Shown here piece by piece: positions 26,425 to 34,406 of a DNA stretch of 45,796 nt (positions are counted from its first letter, which is position 1; the number at the start of each line of letters is the position of its first letter). The position numbers and the translations under genes were made by a program. The DNA is from Eubacteriales bacterium (lineage in GTDB: Bacteria; Bacillota; Clostridia; Saccharofermentanales; Fastidiosipilaceae). The notes beneath the pieces are model-generated. The model made no database searches, was not told the DNA's origin, and saw nothing but the letters and a program-made list of their open reading frames with translations. The DNA lies in assembly GCA_030537565.1 (NCBI GenBank), contig JAUNVS010000002.1, forward strand, positions 23,208 through 69,003, given 5' to 3'.

Positions 26425-26455
26425 AAAAAACAGGGGCCCCCTTTGGAGGTCCCTG
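26425..26455 (-). terminator. Intra-operon terminator between binding protein and GH130
   Basis: On the minus strand CAGGGACCTCC-AAAG-GGGGCCCCTG folds with one mismatch and one G-U pair and is followed by TTTTTT. The T-run ends 16 bases before the GH130 ATG, so it probably limits read-through and keeps the enzymes below the binding protein in amount. Confidence 0.72.
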
Positions 26456-26554
26456 TTGACTGTACCTCGTCGCAACTCTAAGTAGAGGCGGACTAATTGT
26501 ACAGACTTTTATCCAAGTGCACAGCTAGAACTGCCGCGCTTGGAAAACTTTAAT

Positions 26555-28093
26555 TTATTGGGCTTCTCCGCCCTGTTCGACGAGGTAGTTGTCGATTTGC
26601 TTTTGCATCTCATCCATAACTGCCTGGAGACCAGAATTATCGAGATCCTCATACATATCTGATAGCATCTCTTCCACTGGCTTGTCGCCATTACCGGTCA
26701 TGAGGTTTGCATAGTACTTCTCAACCGTGGCATTGCATGCGGCAATCTGGCTCTCAACTGGTTCTTGGTTGAAGACGAAACCGAGGAGCTTCGAGGCTTC
26801 AGCATCAGAAACCTGGCTAACGATCGTCTTAAACTGCTTGGGATCGGTATCTTCTGGCTTGTCTTCGTTCAGCCAAATGTGGAGGTATTCAAAACCGCCC
26901 TGACTGTAGGCTGGGACGTTATAACCATTATCAACACTGCCATCCTTATCCTTTTCACCGAGGCGACGGATAACATTGTCGACGCCATCAACTGGCTCGA
27001 AGGTTACATCTTCACCGTTGCTGCCCTTTGCTTCTTTAACGATCTCATATTCGACACCTTCGCGACCATAGGCGAGGAGGTTGCGGATCTCTGGATCGGT
27101 GTTGACGCGCTCGAGGTACTTAATCGCGGCTTCCTGCTTGCTGCTGCCTGCGTTAATGATCATGAAGGATCCACGGATTGAGTCGCCCGTAAGAACTGGG
27201 CCATAGCGGAGGTTGATCGTAACTGGGTGGCCTGAGCCGTTGCCCCAAATCGCTTCAGCGCCATCCCAACCCTGGGCGGAATAGAGGATCTCAGCGCCCT
27301 TTGGCAGCTGATCAGAAGTCTTCTGGTTGGCATCGGGATTGATGTAGCCCTTTTCTTTCCATTCACGGAGAAGTTTGAACTTGGCAACGACGTCTTCTTG
27401 CTTATAGAGGTTAATGACCTCCGTGGTTCCAAATTTAACGTTGAATGGCTGGTTGTTGAACTCATACTCACAGAGCATGGAGTTAATACCGTCATTGGCG
27501 AGCACGAAGGGGTAGCGACCAGGCTCATCGGCGATCGCTTCCTTTAGCTGAGGCATGACGGCGTCGAGATCTTCCATCGTCTTAATCGTCTTAATATCGA
27601 CACCGGCCTTTTCTGCGACGGCCGTATCGATAACCCAGTACTGAGCAGCAGCACTGTCTTTTAACGCGGGAACACCATAAATCTGACCTTCAAATGAAAC
27701 ACCATCCCATAGGCTCTGAGGAATGTATTCCTTTAGCTTCGGGGCATGTTGTTCAAGCAGATCGTTCAGATAGGCGAAGTTGCCATTCTGGGCGTATTCC
27801 TGATAACCGGAAATTGGCGAACCAAAGGCGACATCCCACTCTTCACCAGAGGAGATCATACGGCTCATGTCATCGCCATATACACCCCAGTCATGGTAGT
27901 GATATTCGACCTGAATACCGTCTGAAGCCAATTTTTCATTAATCGCTGCCTGAACCTCTGCGAGCTTAGCAGGCTCGCCACCAATAGCGTGCACGCTTAA
28001 GGTCACCGGTTCGTCCGCTTTAAGCATGCTAGGCAAAGCGAAGCTTGCTGCAAAAGCGGTCGCCAGCAAAAATGCGTTCAACTGTTTTTTCAT
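26555..28093 (-). CDS. Sugar ABC transporter substrate-binding protein
   Basis: 512 aa family-1-type binding protein of the LipO/YtcQ group (the C-terminal part resembles DUF3502 proteins). Signal peptide with core about 7-22 ending SMLKADEP; there is no cysteine at or near the cleavage region, so it is not a standard lipoprotein. Mature part: VTLSVHAIGGEPAKLAEVQAAINEKL, YHYHDWGVYGDDMSRMISSGEEWDVAFG, NGNFAYLNDLLEQHAPKLKEYIP, GQIYGVPALKD and the AIKYLERVNTDPEIRNLLAYGREGVEYEI block typical of this group. Would bind an oligosaccharide outside the membrane. AAGGAG 6 bases before ATG. It sits last among the transporter genes, with a stem-loop upstream and a terminator downstream. Confidence 0.87.
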   Translation of the reverse strand: MKKQLNAFLLATAFAASFALPSMLKADEPVTLSVHAIGGEPAKLAEVQAAINEKLASDGIQVEYHYHDWGVYGDDMSRMISSGEEWDVAFGSPISGYQEYAQNGNFAYLNDLLEQHAPKLKEYIPQSLWDGVSFEGQIYGVPALKDSAAAQYWVIDTAVAEKAGVDIKTIKTMEDLDAVMPQLKEAIADEPGRYPFVLANDGINSMLCEYEFNNQPFNVKFGTTEVINLYKQEDVVAKFKLLREWKEKGYINPDANQKTSDQLPKGAEILYSAQGWDGAEAIWGNGSGHPVTINLRYGPVLTGDSIRGSFMIINAGSSKQEAAIKYLERVNTDPEIRNLLAYGREGVEYEIVKEAKGSNGEDVTFEPVDGVDNVIRRLGEKDKDGSVDNGYNVPAYSQGGFEYLHIWLNEDKPEDTDPKQFKTIVSQVSDAEASKLLGFVFNQEPVESQIAACNATVEKYYANLMTGNGDKPVEEMLSDMYEDLDNSGLQAVMDEMQKQIDNYLVEQGGEAQ

Positions 28094-28146
28094 CTTCTTC
28101 TCCTTTTCATTGACGGTCTCCCGCCAAGGTTGATGATCCTTACTTC

Positions 28147-28162
28147 ACATGGCAGACCATGT
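28147..28162. repeat. Intercistronic stem-loop before the sugar-binding-protein gene
   Basis: ACATGG-CAGA-CCATGT, a perfect 6-base stem with a 4-base loop in the 87-base gap between the permease and binding-protein genes. No T-run follows. It may stabilise the binding-protein message, often needed in excess over permeases. Confidence 0.4.
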
Positions 28163-28180
28163 TCCATAACAAGTAATAAA

Positions 28181-29101
28181 TTAGCCCTTCACCGCGCCAA
28201 TCGTTAGGCCAGAGATGAAATACCTCTGGAAGAAGGGGTAAATACAGGCGATGGGGATGACGATGACGACAACCAGTGCCATGCTCATCGACTCTGGTGG
28301 AATCTTAACCGTTCCCATCGTTGAAGCCGTCTTAGAGGCCTCGCGCAAGTAGTTAATGTTGTTCTGAATCTCCATCAGCAAGTACTGGAGGGGCTTGAGA
28401 TTTTTATTGGAGATAAACAAGGATGCGTTATACCAATCATTCCAATAAGCAAATGCGAGGAAGAGACCGATCGTCGCGAGAACTGGTTTGGAAATCGGCA
28501 GGACAATCGAGCGGTAGATCTTATATTGGCTTGCGCCATCAATCATCGCCGATTCAACAATCGAGTCTGGTACTGAGGACTGGAAGAAGGTTCGAATAAT
28601 AATAATATTCCAAGTCGACACTGCCATCGGCAATATCAGAGCGAGAATATTGTTCTTCAAGCCGAGGAAGTTCGCCACGACATTGTAGAAGGGAATCATT
28701 CCACCGCCGAAGAGCATCGGGATCGTGATATAGAGGGTGATCGCACGACGATAGCGATAGCTCCGACGACTCAGGGTATACGCTAACAACGAATTGAAAA
28801 TCAAACCAGAGATCGTCCCCAATACCGTGACGACAATCGATACGATAAAGGCATTAATGATCTCTGAGTTCGATCTGAAGAGGGCCATGTAAGCATCCCC
28901 AGAATACTCATGAGGAATGAACTGATAACCGTATAGTGCAAGACTGCGGTCCTTTGATAGCGAAACCGAGATAACCAGAATCAGCGGAATCACACACATC
29001 AAAGCACAAAGAATCATGAGCGCCGAAAAAAGCAAGTTGACGGGCTGGGAAACACGGTTATAGCGCTCGAGGCCAGTAAGTGATTTATGACGTTTGGACA
29101 T
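28181..29101 (-). CDS. Sugar ABC transporter permease (LplC/YtcP-like)
   Basis: 306 aa CUT1 permease. Six predicted helices from about 28 (LLFSALMILCALMCVIPLILVISVSLS), the coupling-loop region SVPDSIVESAMIDGASQYKIYRSIVLPISKPVLATIGLFLAFAYWNDWYNA, and the C-terminal YPFFQRYFISGLTIGAVKG, which is characteristic of LplC/YtcP subunits. Pairs with the following LplB-like subunit. AGGAGG 7 bases before ATG; 12-base gap to the upstream gene. No ATPase gene is in the operon, so a shared MsmK-like ATPase encoded elsewhere is likely, as usual for this transporter class. Confidence 0.93.
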   Translation of the reverse strand: MSKRHKSLTGLERYNRVSQPVNLLFSALMILCALMCVIPLILVISVSLSKDRSLALYGYQFIPHEYSGDAYMALFRSNSEIINAFIVSIVVTVLGTISGLIFNSLLAYTLSRRSYRYRRAITLYITIPMLFGGGMIPFYNVVANFLGLKNNILALILPMAVSTWNIIIIRTFFQSSVPDSIVESAMIDGASQYKIYRSIVLPISKPVLATIGLFLAFAYWNDWYNASLFISNKNLKPLQYLLMEIQNNINYLREASKTASTMGTVKIPPESMSMALVVVIVIPIACIYPFFQRYFISGLTIGAVKG

Positions 29102-29113
29102 CGTAGCGCCTCC

Positions 29114-30127
29114 TTAGAATAGTGCCGAGTCTTCGTCGACCTTCGTAACGATCCGATTGGCAATCATGATCGTGACAAATCCGAAGAAAGACTGGAAGAA
29201 GCCGGCTGCAGCGCCCATACGGATCTGCGATGGAGAACCGCCACGGACGATCTGATAGACGTAGGTATCGATGGTCTGCCAGACATTAACCAGCGTCGGG
29301 CTCTGGCGGGGAATATTCCAGAAGAGGCCGAAATCCGACGAGAAAATGCGACCGATTGCCATGATGAACTGAATGATGATAATCGTCTTTAAGGCTGGAA
29401 TCGTAATGTACTTAATCTGCTGCCACTTCGACGCGCCATCGATCACAGCGGCTTCGTAGAAACTCTGATCGATCCCCGTGATCGCAGCCAGATAGACCAC
29501 CGATCCGTATCCAATCCCCTTCCACTGACTCACGAAAATTAAGAGTCCGCGCCAGTACTTAGGACTGTTGTAAAAGGGAATCTTCGCGCCTCCCTTCGAC
29601 GCAATCACCTGGTTGATAAACCCCTTATCATCGGATAAAAAGGCAAAGACAAAGAAGGAAACGACGACCCAACTGAGGAAGTGAGGTAAGAAGACCGCCG
29701 TCTGCGTCACCTTTTGCAAACCCTTACTATGGACCTCACTAATCATCAGTGCGAAAAGCACGGGCAGTGTAGCTCCCAGGATGATGAAGATGATGTTGTA
29801 GACAATCGTATTGGTGATGATCAGCTTCGCATCGGGTGTCGTAAATAGAAATTTAAAGTTATCGAAACCCGACCAACGGCTACGGAAGAGATTCTGAAAG
29901 AAGTTCTGCCCAGGCACGACCTTATAGTGTTTAAAAGCCATAAGTAAACCAGGCATTGGAAGATATGAAAAAATCAAGAACCAGAGTAGCGTCGGTAGTG
30001 CGAGAATCGTCAACTGACGATTATGACTCCCCTGCACACCGCCCCGTTTTCTCCTGCGAAGTTTAGTTTGGGCAAGAGCTTGGGCACTCTGGGTCCCCGT
30101 ATCGGCTTCGTGTCGCATAGCATCCAT
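29114..30127 (-). CDS. Sugar ABC transporter permease (LplB/YteP-like)
   Basis: 337 aa CUT1 permease, first gene of the sugar operon. A basic cytosolic N-terminus (RRRKRGG) precedes helix 1 at about 42-62. Conserved features: LPTLLWFLIFSYLPMPGLLMAFKHYKV, WSGFDNFKFLF, NTIVYNIIFIILGATLPVLFALMISE, the coupling loop QSFYEAAVIDGASKWQQIKYITIPALKTIIIIQFIMAIGRIFSSDFGLFWN, and the end GAAAGFFQSFFGFVTIMIANRIVTKVDEDSALF. These define the LplB/YteP group that imports oligosaccharides. GGGAGGAG 6 bases before ATG. Preceded by a 340-base gap holding a probable promoter. Confidence 0.93.
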   Translation of the reverse strand: MDAMRHEADTGTQSAQALAQTKLRRRKRGGVQGSHNRQLTILALPTLLWFLIFSYLPMPGLLMAFKHYKVVPGQNFFQNLFRSRWSGFDNFKFLFTTPDAKLIITNTIVYNIIFIILGATLPVLFALMISEVHSKGLQKVTQTAVFLPHFLSWVVVSFFVFAFLSDDKGFINQVIASKGGAKIPFYNSPKYWRGLLIFVSQWKGIGYGSVVYLAAITGIDQSFYEAAVIDGASKWQQIKYITIPALKTIIIIQFIMAIGRIFSSDFGLFWNIPRQSPTLVNVWQTIDTYVYQIVRGGSPSQIRMGAAAGFFQSFFGFVTIMIANRIVTKVDEDSALF

Positions 30128-30304
30128 CGGCGACTCCTCCCTAAACGCTTAAGTAGCAAAACGCTCAGTCTTATTAAAGGCATCTCCTCTCGGAGAAGTG
30201 GAAATCAATGCCGATCAGAGTTTGCGTCCCATTTAGCTACTTGGAAGCTAATAATTGGTGACGACTGGGTGAATTTGCATATTTCCATGACTGATTAGGA
30301 AGAA

Positions 30305-30333
30305 ATCTTAGCACATTTTTCTGATTTTGTCGT
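30305..30333 (-). promoter_or_regulatory. Probable promoter of the sugar ABC operon
   Basis: Minus strand ACGACA, 17 bases, TAAGAT, with TGC before the -10 (extended -10). Each hexamer is a 4/6 match. About 178 bases before the LplB-like ATG, leaving room for regulation in the leader. Confidence 0.42.
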
Positions 30334-30340
30334 AATTTTT

Positions 30341-30380
30341 ATGTCCATCATAGGCATTAAAAAAAAAAGCCATCGGACAT
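30341..30380 (-). terminator. Possible weak terminator after the C39-fold gene
   Basis: ATGTCC (30341-30346) and GGACAT (30375-30380), with GGC/GCC pairs inside, flank a run of ten A (T on the minus strand). The T-run lies in the loop rather than after the stem, so this is an imperfect terminator. Confidence 0.3.
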
Positions 30381-30467
30381 TTTGGATTTAGCGATCTAGA
30401 AAAACATCGATATATGCAATACTTAACAGCTTATTGGAATTTCATTTAAAATCGGAGCTTCCACGAA

Positions 30468-31949
30468 CTAATTCTCGTAGACCCAGGCTTTTTGTAGTTT
30501 CGACAAAATGGACTCAAGATTAATACTTCGATTCCGCGAACTCGGCTTGCGTGGATCGTAGACCGTGCCCCGTCCCTCATGATCTAGATGCAGGAGTAAG
30601 TAGTAACCATTATCGAGACGATTGGAATCGGCCTCATCGCAGGACTCAATCAAAACGATCTTGCCTCGTGTACAAGCTGCTTCCAAGGCTGATCGCTGAC
30701 TCGGTATCGATTTCAATGCGGGTAGAAACTGAGAAGCAAACGCATCGATCCCCTCTGGACTTGTTCCACTCTCACCAACATCGAAGGAAGACGCCTTCAT
30801 ATAAGCGGCAATCGCGAGTGGGTGAAGCCCCTGATTCTGATCAGACAGGGCCAGGCTCGCCAAACAGAGTGGTCCAGATCCCGAATCACCAAGAAAAACG
30901 CCATTGTATGGTTCAAAGGCCCAACGAGGATCGTACTGCGAAAGTGGCACGAGCCCGAGGTCACGTTTGGGGAATTCAAAGCTAAAATCTGCACGTTTTG
31001 GGCTAGGGCTGCGACTCAAGGCATAGACATAATCCACTGACTCGGGAAATGGCCCAATCAAATTTTTTCGCAACTGGTAGGCCTCTGACTTACCCTCCTG
31101 CAATTCAAGCATCATCTTCAATCGAATCGGCGTGTATCCAGCGCGAAACAAGTAGAACAAAAGTCCAACGGCAATAAAACTGGCTAAGATGAGACTGATT
31201 TTAAGGATGCGAAGGCCACGCTTAATCTGTTCTCGCAGCGAGCGTTTCGGACGTCGTCTTGCCTCCAGAGAACTTGGCTCCGTCGCCTCAGGGAAACGGC
31301 GATCTAAGGCCGTTGAGACCGTCTGATTCGGATAGTGATCGAGAGAAAAATATGAGAGATAGGGCGTTGCCTCGAGCTCAGGCCCATCCAAGTAGGGATT
31401 CGAACTTAAGTTCGCTGAAGCCGGCGAGCTCGTCTGTTTCCTCTGCTCTCCAGAGGCGATGTATAGATTCTCAAAAGGCGCTCGCGAGTCTGAGCTCAGG
31501 CCCCCATCCCCCATTTCGTCCAAAGTCGGCGTCGAACTGCGCCTTGCATCACGCAAAAAAGATTTTCTATCAGAGCGTAAATAAAGTTCAGCCGCAAGTT
31601 CGGGATCAATTTTAGCAAGCTGTGCCCAATCCTCGTCTTCGGCTGTTTCCCAAATTGAAGACACCGCGCTCGGCTGCGGACGAGACTCGAGTTCGTCGAT
31701 CCGCCCTGAGCTCAGTTTAGGACTTTCGACCTCGATAAACTTCGCTTCCCCATGCAAGTCGGGAGAACGACTAGGCGCCTGCTGCGCCCCTTCTTCAAAA
31801 AAAAGCCTTTTATGGGAGCGTTTCGAACTAGGTTTCAGAGTAGGTTCAGCGAACAGGAAGTCAGACTTCGCGGCAGACGTATCGTCCCTCCGCTCAGACC
31901 GTTTGCTCCGCCGCCTCGGTCCATCTAAGAAATCAAAATTTCCTGACAT
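30468..31949 (-). CDS. Membrane protein with C39-like peptidase fold, probably inactive
   Basis: 493 aa. A long, charged, disordered cytosolic region (about 1-240) leads into a basic stretch (RRRPKRSLREQIKRGLRI), one membrane helix (about 251-269), and an external domain whose last 160 residues resemble Peptidase_C39_2: LVPLSQYDPRWA (333-344), DSGSGPLCLASLAL, HPLAIAAYM, ACTRGKIVLIES, NGYYLLLHLDHEGRGTVYDP. Usual residues are replaced: the nucleophile Cys of SGCGP is Ser358, and the His of GHYVVL is Tyr449; the DP pair near 465 is kept. Proteolysis is therefore unlikely, and it may bind peptide or wall ligands. It starts 68 bases after prmA; a TATAAT lies in that gap, but it may simply be the last gene of the chaperone operon. 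Confidence 0.66.
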   Translation of the reverse strand: MSGNFDFLDGPRRRSKRSERRDDTSAAKSDFLFAEPTLKPSSKRSHKRLFFEEGAQQAPSRSPDLHGEAKFIEVESPKLSSGRIDELESRPQPSAVSSIWETAEDEDWAQLAKIDPELAAELYLRSDRKSFLRDARRSSTPTLDEMGDGGLSSDSRAPFENLYIASGEQRKQTSSPASANLSSNPYLDGPELEATPYLSYFSLDHYPNQTVSTALDRRFPEATEPSSLEARRRPKRSLREQIKRGLRILKISLILASFIAVGLLFYLFRAGYTPIRLKMMLELQEGKSEAYQLRKNLIGPFPESVDYVYALSRSPSPKRADFSFEFPKRDLGLVPLSQYDPRWAFEPYNGVFLGDSGSGPLCLASLALSDQNQGLHPLAIAAYMKASSFDVGESGTSPEGIDAFASQFLPALKSIPSQRSALEAACTRGKIVLIESCDEADSNRLDNGYYLLLHLDHEGRGTVYDPRKPSSRNRSINLESILSKLQKAWVYEN

Positions 31950-32017
31950 TCTCTCTCCGCCTCTATCTCGAAATCACAAGTTCTCCAGGGATTATATTAT
32001 CATGGCCAATCTGTCTC

Positions 32018-33151
32018 TTACTCAAATAGAAAGGCAACCCAATTGTCCCGCTCACGTTGTTCTCTACATATAAATCCCTCAGCTTCGATCGCCGCTCGGA
32101 CCTCGCAAGCACGCTCAGAAATAACGCCTGAAAGAATGAGTTTTCCAGTTGCGCTCAGACGTTTTCGGTAACGTTCTGCAAAATAGAGGTGAAGGTCACT
32201 AATCAGATTTGCGACGATCAAATCATAGGCGCCCCCCTCTTCCTCTAGACTCGCCACCCGACTCGTGATCACCCTGCAATGATTTTTCTCAAAATTCCGC
32301 TGGGCAACACGAATCGCATTCGCATCGATATCACAGGCCTCAATCTCAGCCGTCGCAGCTAAGAGGCGATCCATGGCAATCGCGAGTATCCCCGATCCTG
32401 TTCCCAGGTCCAACGCCCGGCGAATCTGAGTACTAGAGGACTGTGTTAAATCTGAAATCAAGCCAGCACAGAGCGCTGTCGTCGCATGCATCCCCGTCCC
32501 AAATGCACTCTCCGGATCTAGCTCAATCTTCGCCTGCGAGCAATCCGGCTCAAAATCTAGCCAGGAAGGCACAACGACGAGGCCAGGGCAGAGATCGATG
32601 CGACCATAATGCGCCTTATACGCCTCGAGATAGTCGCATTCAGCAATCACCTTAGCTTCAAAGAAATAGTCTGGAACGGCGTCGAAAAAGCCCAGATAAT
32701 TTCTGACTTGCTTCGAGATAATATCGTCTGCTTCGGCCAAACTATGCCGTTCTTCGACGATTGCCTGTCCGCCCGCTTGGGGATAAAAGCGTTCAAAGAG
32801 CGTAGCCTCATCGATCTGCATTTCCATCTCGTCTTCTTCACCTTCGAAATCGAAGTCGAAGATCGAACGTGCTTCTTTAAGGATAGCCACCTCTCCGTCC
32901 TCAAAAGCAAACCAGGCACGCACCCGGCCTGAACTTTGAAGGCCCTCGAGATAGGCTGGGTCGAAGAAAATAGAAACATCCCGATTCGCCCCTGACTCTC
33001 CATCGATTGGATCTTGAAGCAAGGCGATTGCATCGCTGGGATCCTCGACACTAACACCGAGGGCTCCAAGCCGACGCAAATAGAGATCGATGCCCTCTAA
33101 ATACTGAGCATCGATCTCTAGATAAACTTCCCATAGCTGACGATTGGTCAT
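32018..33151 (-). CDS. prmA: Ribosomal protein L11 methyltransferase
   Basis: 377 aa, longer than the usual 290-320 because of extra residues in the N-terminal substrate-recognition half (including a very acidic patch about 98-115). N-terminal WEVYLEIDAQYLEGIDLYLRRLGALGVSVED, then the linker FYPQAG, SWLDFEP, the catalytic-domain entry LDPESAFGTGMHATTALC, and SAM motif I ALDLGTGSGILAIAM, followed by ACDIDANAIRVAQRN and YDLIVANLISDLHLYFA (motif with NLI for the usual NIL). It trimethylates L11 in the cytosol. The dnaJ-prmA order is a common Firmicute arrangement; 13 bases separate the two. Confidence 0.9.
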   Translation of the reverse strand: MTNRQLWEVYLEIDAQYLEGIDLYLRRLGALGVSVEDPSDAIALLQDPIDGESGANRDVSIFFDPAYLEGLQSSGRVRAWFAFEDGEVAILKEARSIFDFDFEGEEDEMEMQIDEATLFERFYPQAGGQAIVEERHSLAEADDIISKQVRNYLGFFDAVPDYFFEAKVIAECDYLEAYKAHYGRIDLCPGLVVVPSWLDFEPDCSQAKIELDPESAFGTGMHATTALCAGLISDLTQSSSTQIRRALDLGTGSGILAIAMDRLLAATAEIEACDIDANAIRVAQRNFEKNHCRVITSRVASLEEEGGAYDLIVANLISDLHLYFAERYRKRLSATGKLILSGVISERACEVRAAIEAEGFICREQRERDNWVAFLFE

Positions 33152-33164
33152 AAGTCTATGTCCC

Positions 33165-34307
33165 CTATAGATTGAATAGTTCTTTTAGTTTTGAGAAAAA
33201 GCCTGGACGGTCCTCATACTGATCACTTGCAAGTTTTCCCTCGAACTGTCGGAGTAATTCCTTTTGTTCGTCACTAAGACGCTTCGGGACTTCCAGACGC
33301 ACAGTACAGTAGTTATTTCCACGTACACCACTGCGTCGAGCATGCGGAATCCCCTTACCAGCTTGAGTTAAGACATCTCCTGGCTGCGTCCCCTCTTTTA
33401 ACTTCACCCGCATTGGTCCATCAACCGTTGGGACTTCAATCTCTTCCCCCAGTGCTGCCTGGGCGAAGGTCACTGGAACGTCACAGTAAGTATCGTAGCC
33501 ATGTCGTTGGAAAATCGGATGTGGGCGAAGGTGGATTTGAATGTAGAGATCTCCATAGGGGCCACCATCGGTGCCCGGATTCCCCTGTCCTCGTAAAGTC
33601 AAAGCCTCGCCGTCATCAATTCCAGCTGGAATTTTAACAGTCAGATTCTTCGTCTTCTTTTTTAAGCCACGCCCATGGCAATTGCTACAGGGCGTTTCAA
33701 TCATCTTACCTGTTCCATGGCAACGCGGACAGACTTCGGTCGTCATCATCATGCCGAGCATCGATTTCTGCTGACGATGGATCTGTCCTCGACCGCCACA
33801 ATCCGGGCAGGTCTTCACCTCAGAACCTGGCTCTGCACCAGAGCCATTACAATGGTCGCAGCGGTCATCGAGGCTAAATCGAAGCTCTTTTTCACAGCCC
33901 GTGACCGCCTCCATGAAGTCGATGCTCATTCGATATTGAAGGTCATCCCCGCGACTCGGTCCACTTCGACGGCCTCCGCCCCCAAAACCCGAGAAACCAC
34001 CAAATCCACCAAAGATTGAACCGAGGATGTCATCGAAGTTGATATTCATATCCTGGTAGGATCCGAAGCCCTGACCATCGGCCCCTGCAAAACCAAAGCG
34101 ATCATACTGAGCACGACGGCTTGCATCACTGAGGACGGCATAAGCTTCATTCGCCTCTTTAAACTTCGCCTCGGCTTCTTTATCTCCTGGATTTAAGTCA
34201 GGGTGGTGTTTCTTGGCAACCTTTCGAAAGGCCCGTTTGATCTCGTCCTCACTTGCCGTGCGACTGACACCTAACACCTCGTAATAATCTCGTTTATTCT
34301 CAGCCAC
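33165..34307 (-). CDS. dnaJ: Chaperone DnaJ (Hsp40)
   Basis: 380 aa from a GTG start with AGGAG 6-7 bases upstream. J domain 1-70 with the HPD tripeptide ([15 protein letters not shown]), a Gly/Phe-rich segment ([26 protein letters not shown]), four zinc-finger repeats [24 protein letters not shown] and CSNCHGRG, and the substrate-binding C-terminal domains ([44 protein letters not shown]). Class I DnaJ, which delivers clients to DnaK and stimulates its ATPase. All functional motifs are intact. Part of the hrcA operon. Confidence 0.97.
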   Translation of the reverse strand: MAENKRDYYEVLGVSRTASEDEIKRAFRKVAKKHHPDLNPGDKEAEAKFKEANEAYAVLSDASRRAQYDRFGFAGADGQGFGSYQDMNINFDDILGSIFGGFGGFSGFGGGGRRSGPSRGDDLQYRMSIDFMEAVTGCEKELRFSLDDRCDHCNGSGAEPGSEVKTCPDCGGRGQIHRQQKSMLGMMMTTEVCPRCHGTGKMIETPCSNCHGRGLKKKTKNLTVKIPAGIDDGEALTLRGQGNPGTDGGPYGDLYIQIHLRPHPIFQRHGYDTYCDVPVTFAQAALGEEIEVPTVDGPMRVKLKEGTQPGDVLTQAGKGIPHARRSGVRGNNYCTVRLEVPKRLSDEQKELLRQFEGKLASDQYEDRPGFFSKLKELFNL

Positions 34308-34356
34308 CCTCGTCTCCTGTACTTCTTAAATGTTTTACTAATTCTTTCGTGATTGA

Positions 34357-34382
34357 AGCACGCAGCCTATAGGCCGCGTGCT
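34357..34382. repeat. Strong hairpin between dnaK and dnaJ
   Basis: AGCACGCAGCC-TATA-GGCCGCGTGCT: an 11-base stem (one G-U pair when transcribed from the minus strand) with a 4-base loop. No T-run follows on the minus strand, so it is more likely an RNA processing or stability element than a terminator. Confidence 0.62.
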
Positions 34383-34406
34383 CCTCAGATTAATTCCAAA
34401 TTGAAC

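Larger units (their letters stand above)
30128..30467. other. Intergenic region upstream of the sugar ABC operon
   Basis: 340 bases without a supported gene. It holds a probable minus-strand promoter (30305-30333), a roughly 175-base leader with a TCTCC-TCTC-GGAGA hairpin (30183-30196) just before the first ribosome site, and an imperfect ATGTCC...GGACAT repeat around a poly-A/T run (30341-30380) that may end the transcript of the C39-fold gene. No clear catabolite-repression site was recognised. Confidence 0.6.

Noticed and set aside
32443-32932. Plus-strand frames opposite prmA
   Set aside because: Antisense to the SAM-binding motif and N-terminal domain of prmA, with no start signal.
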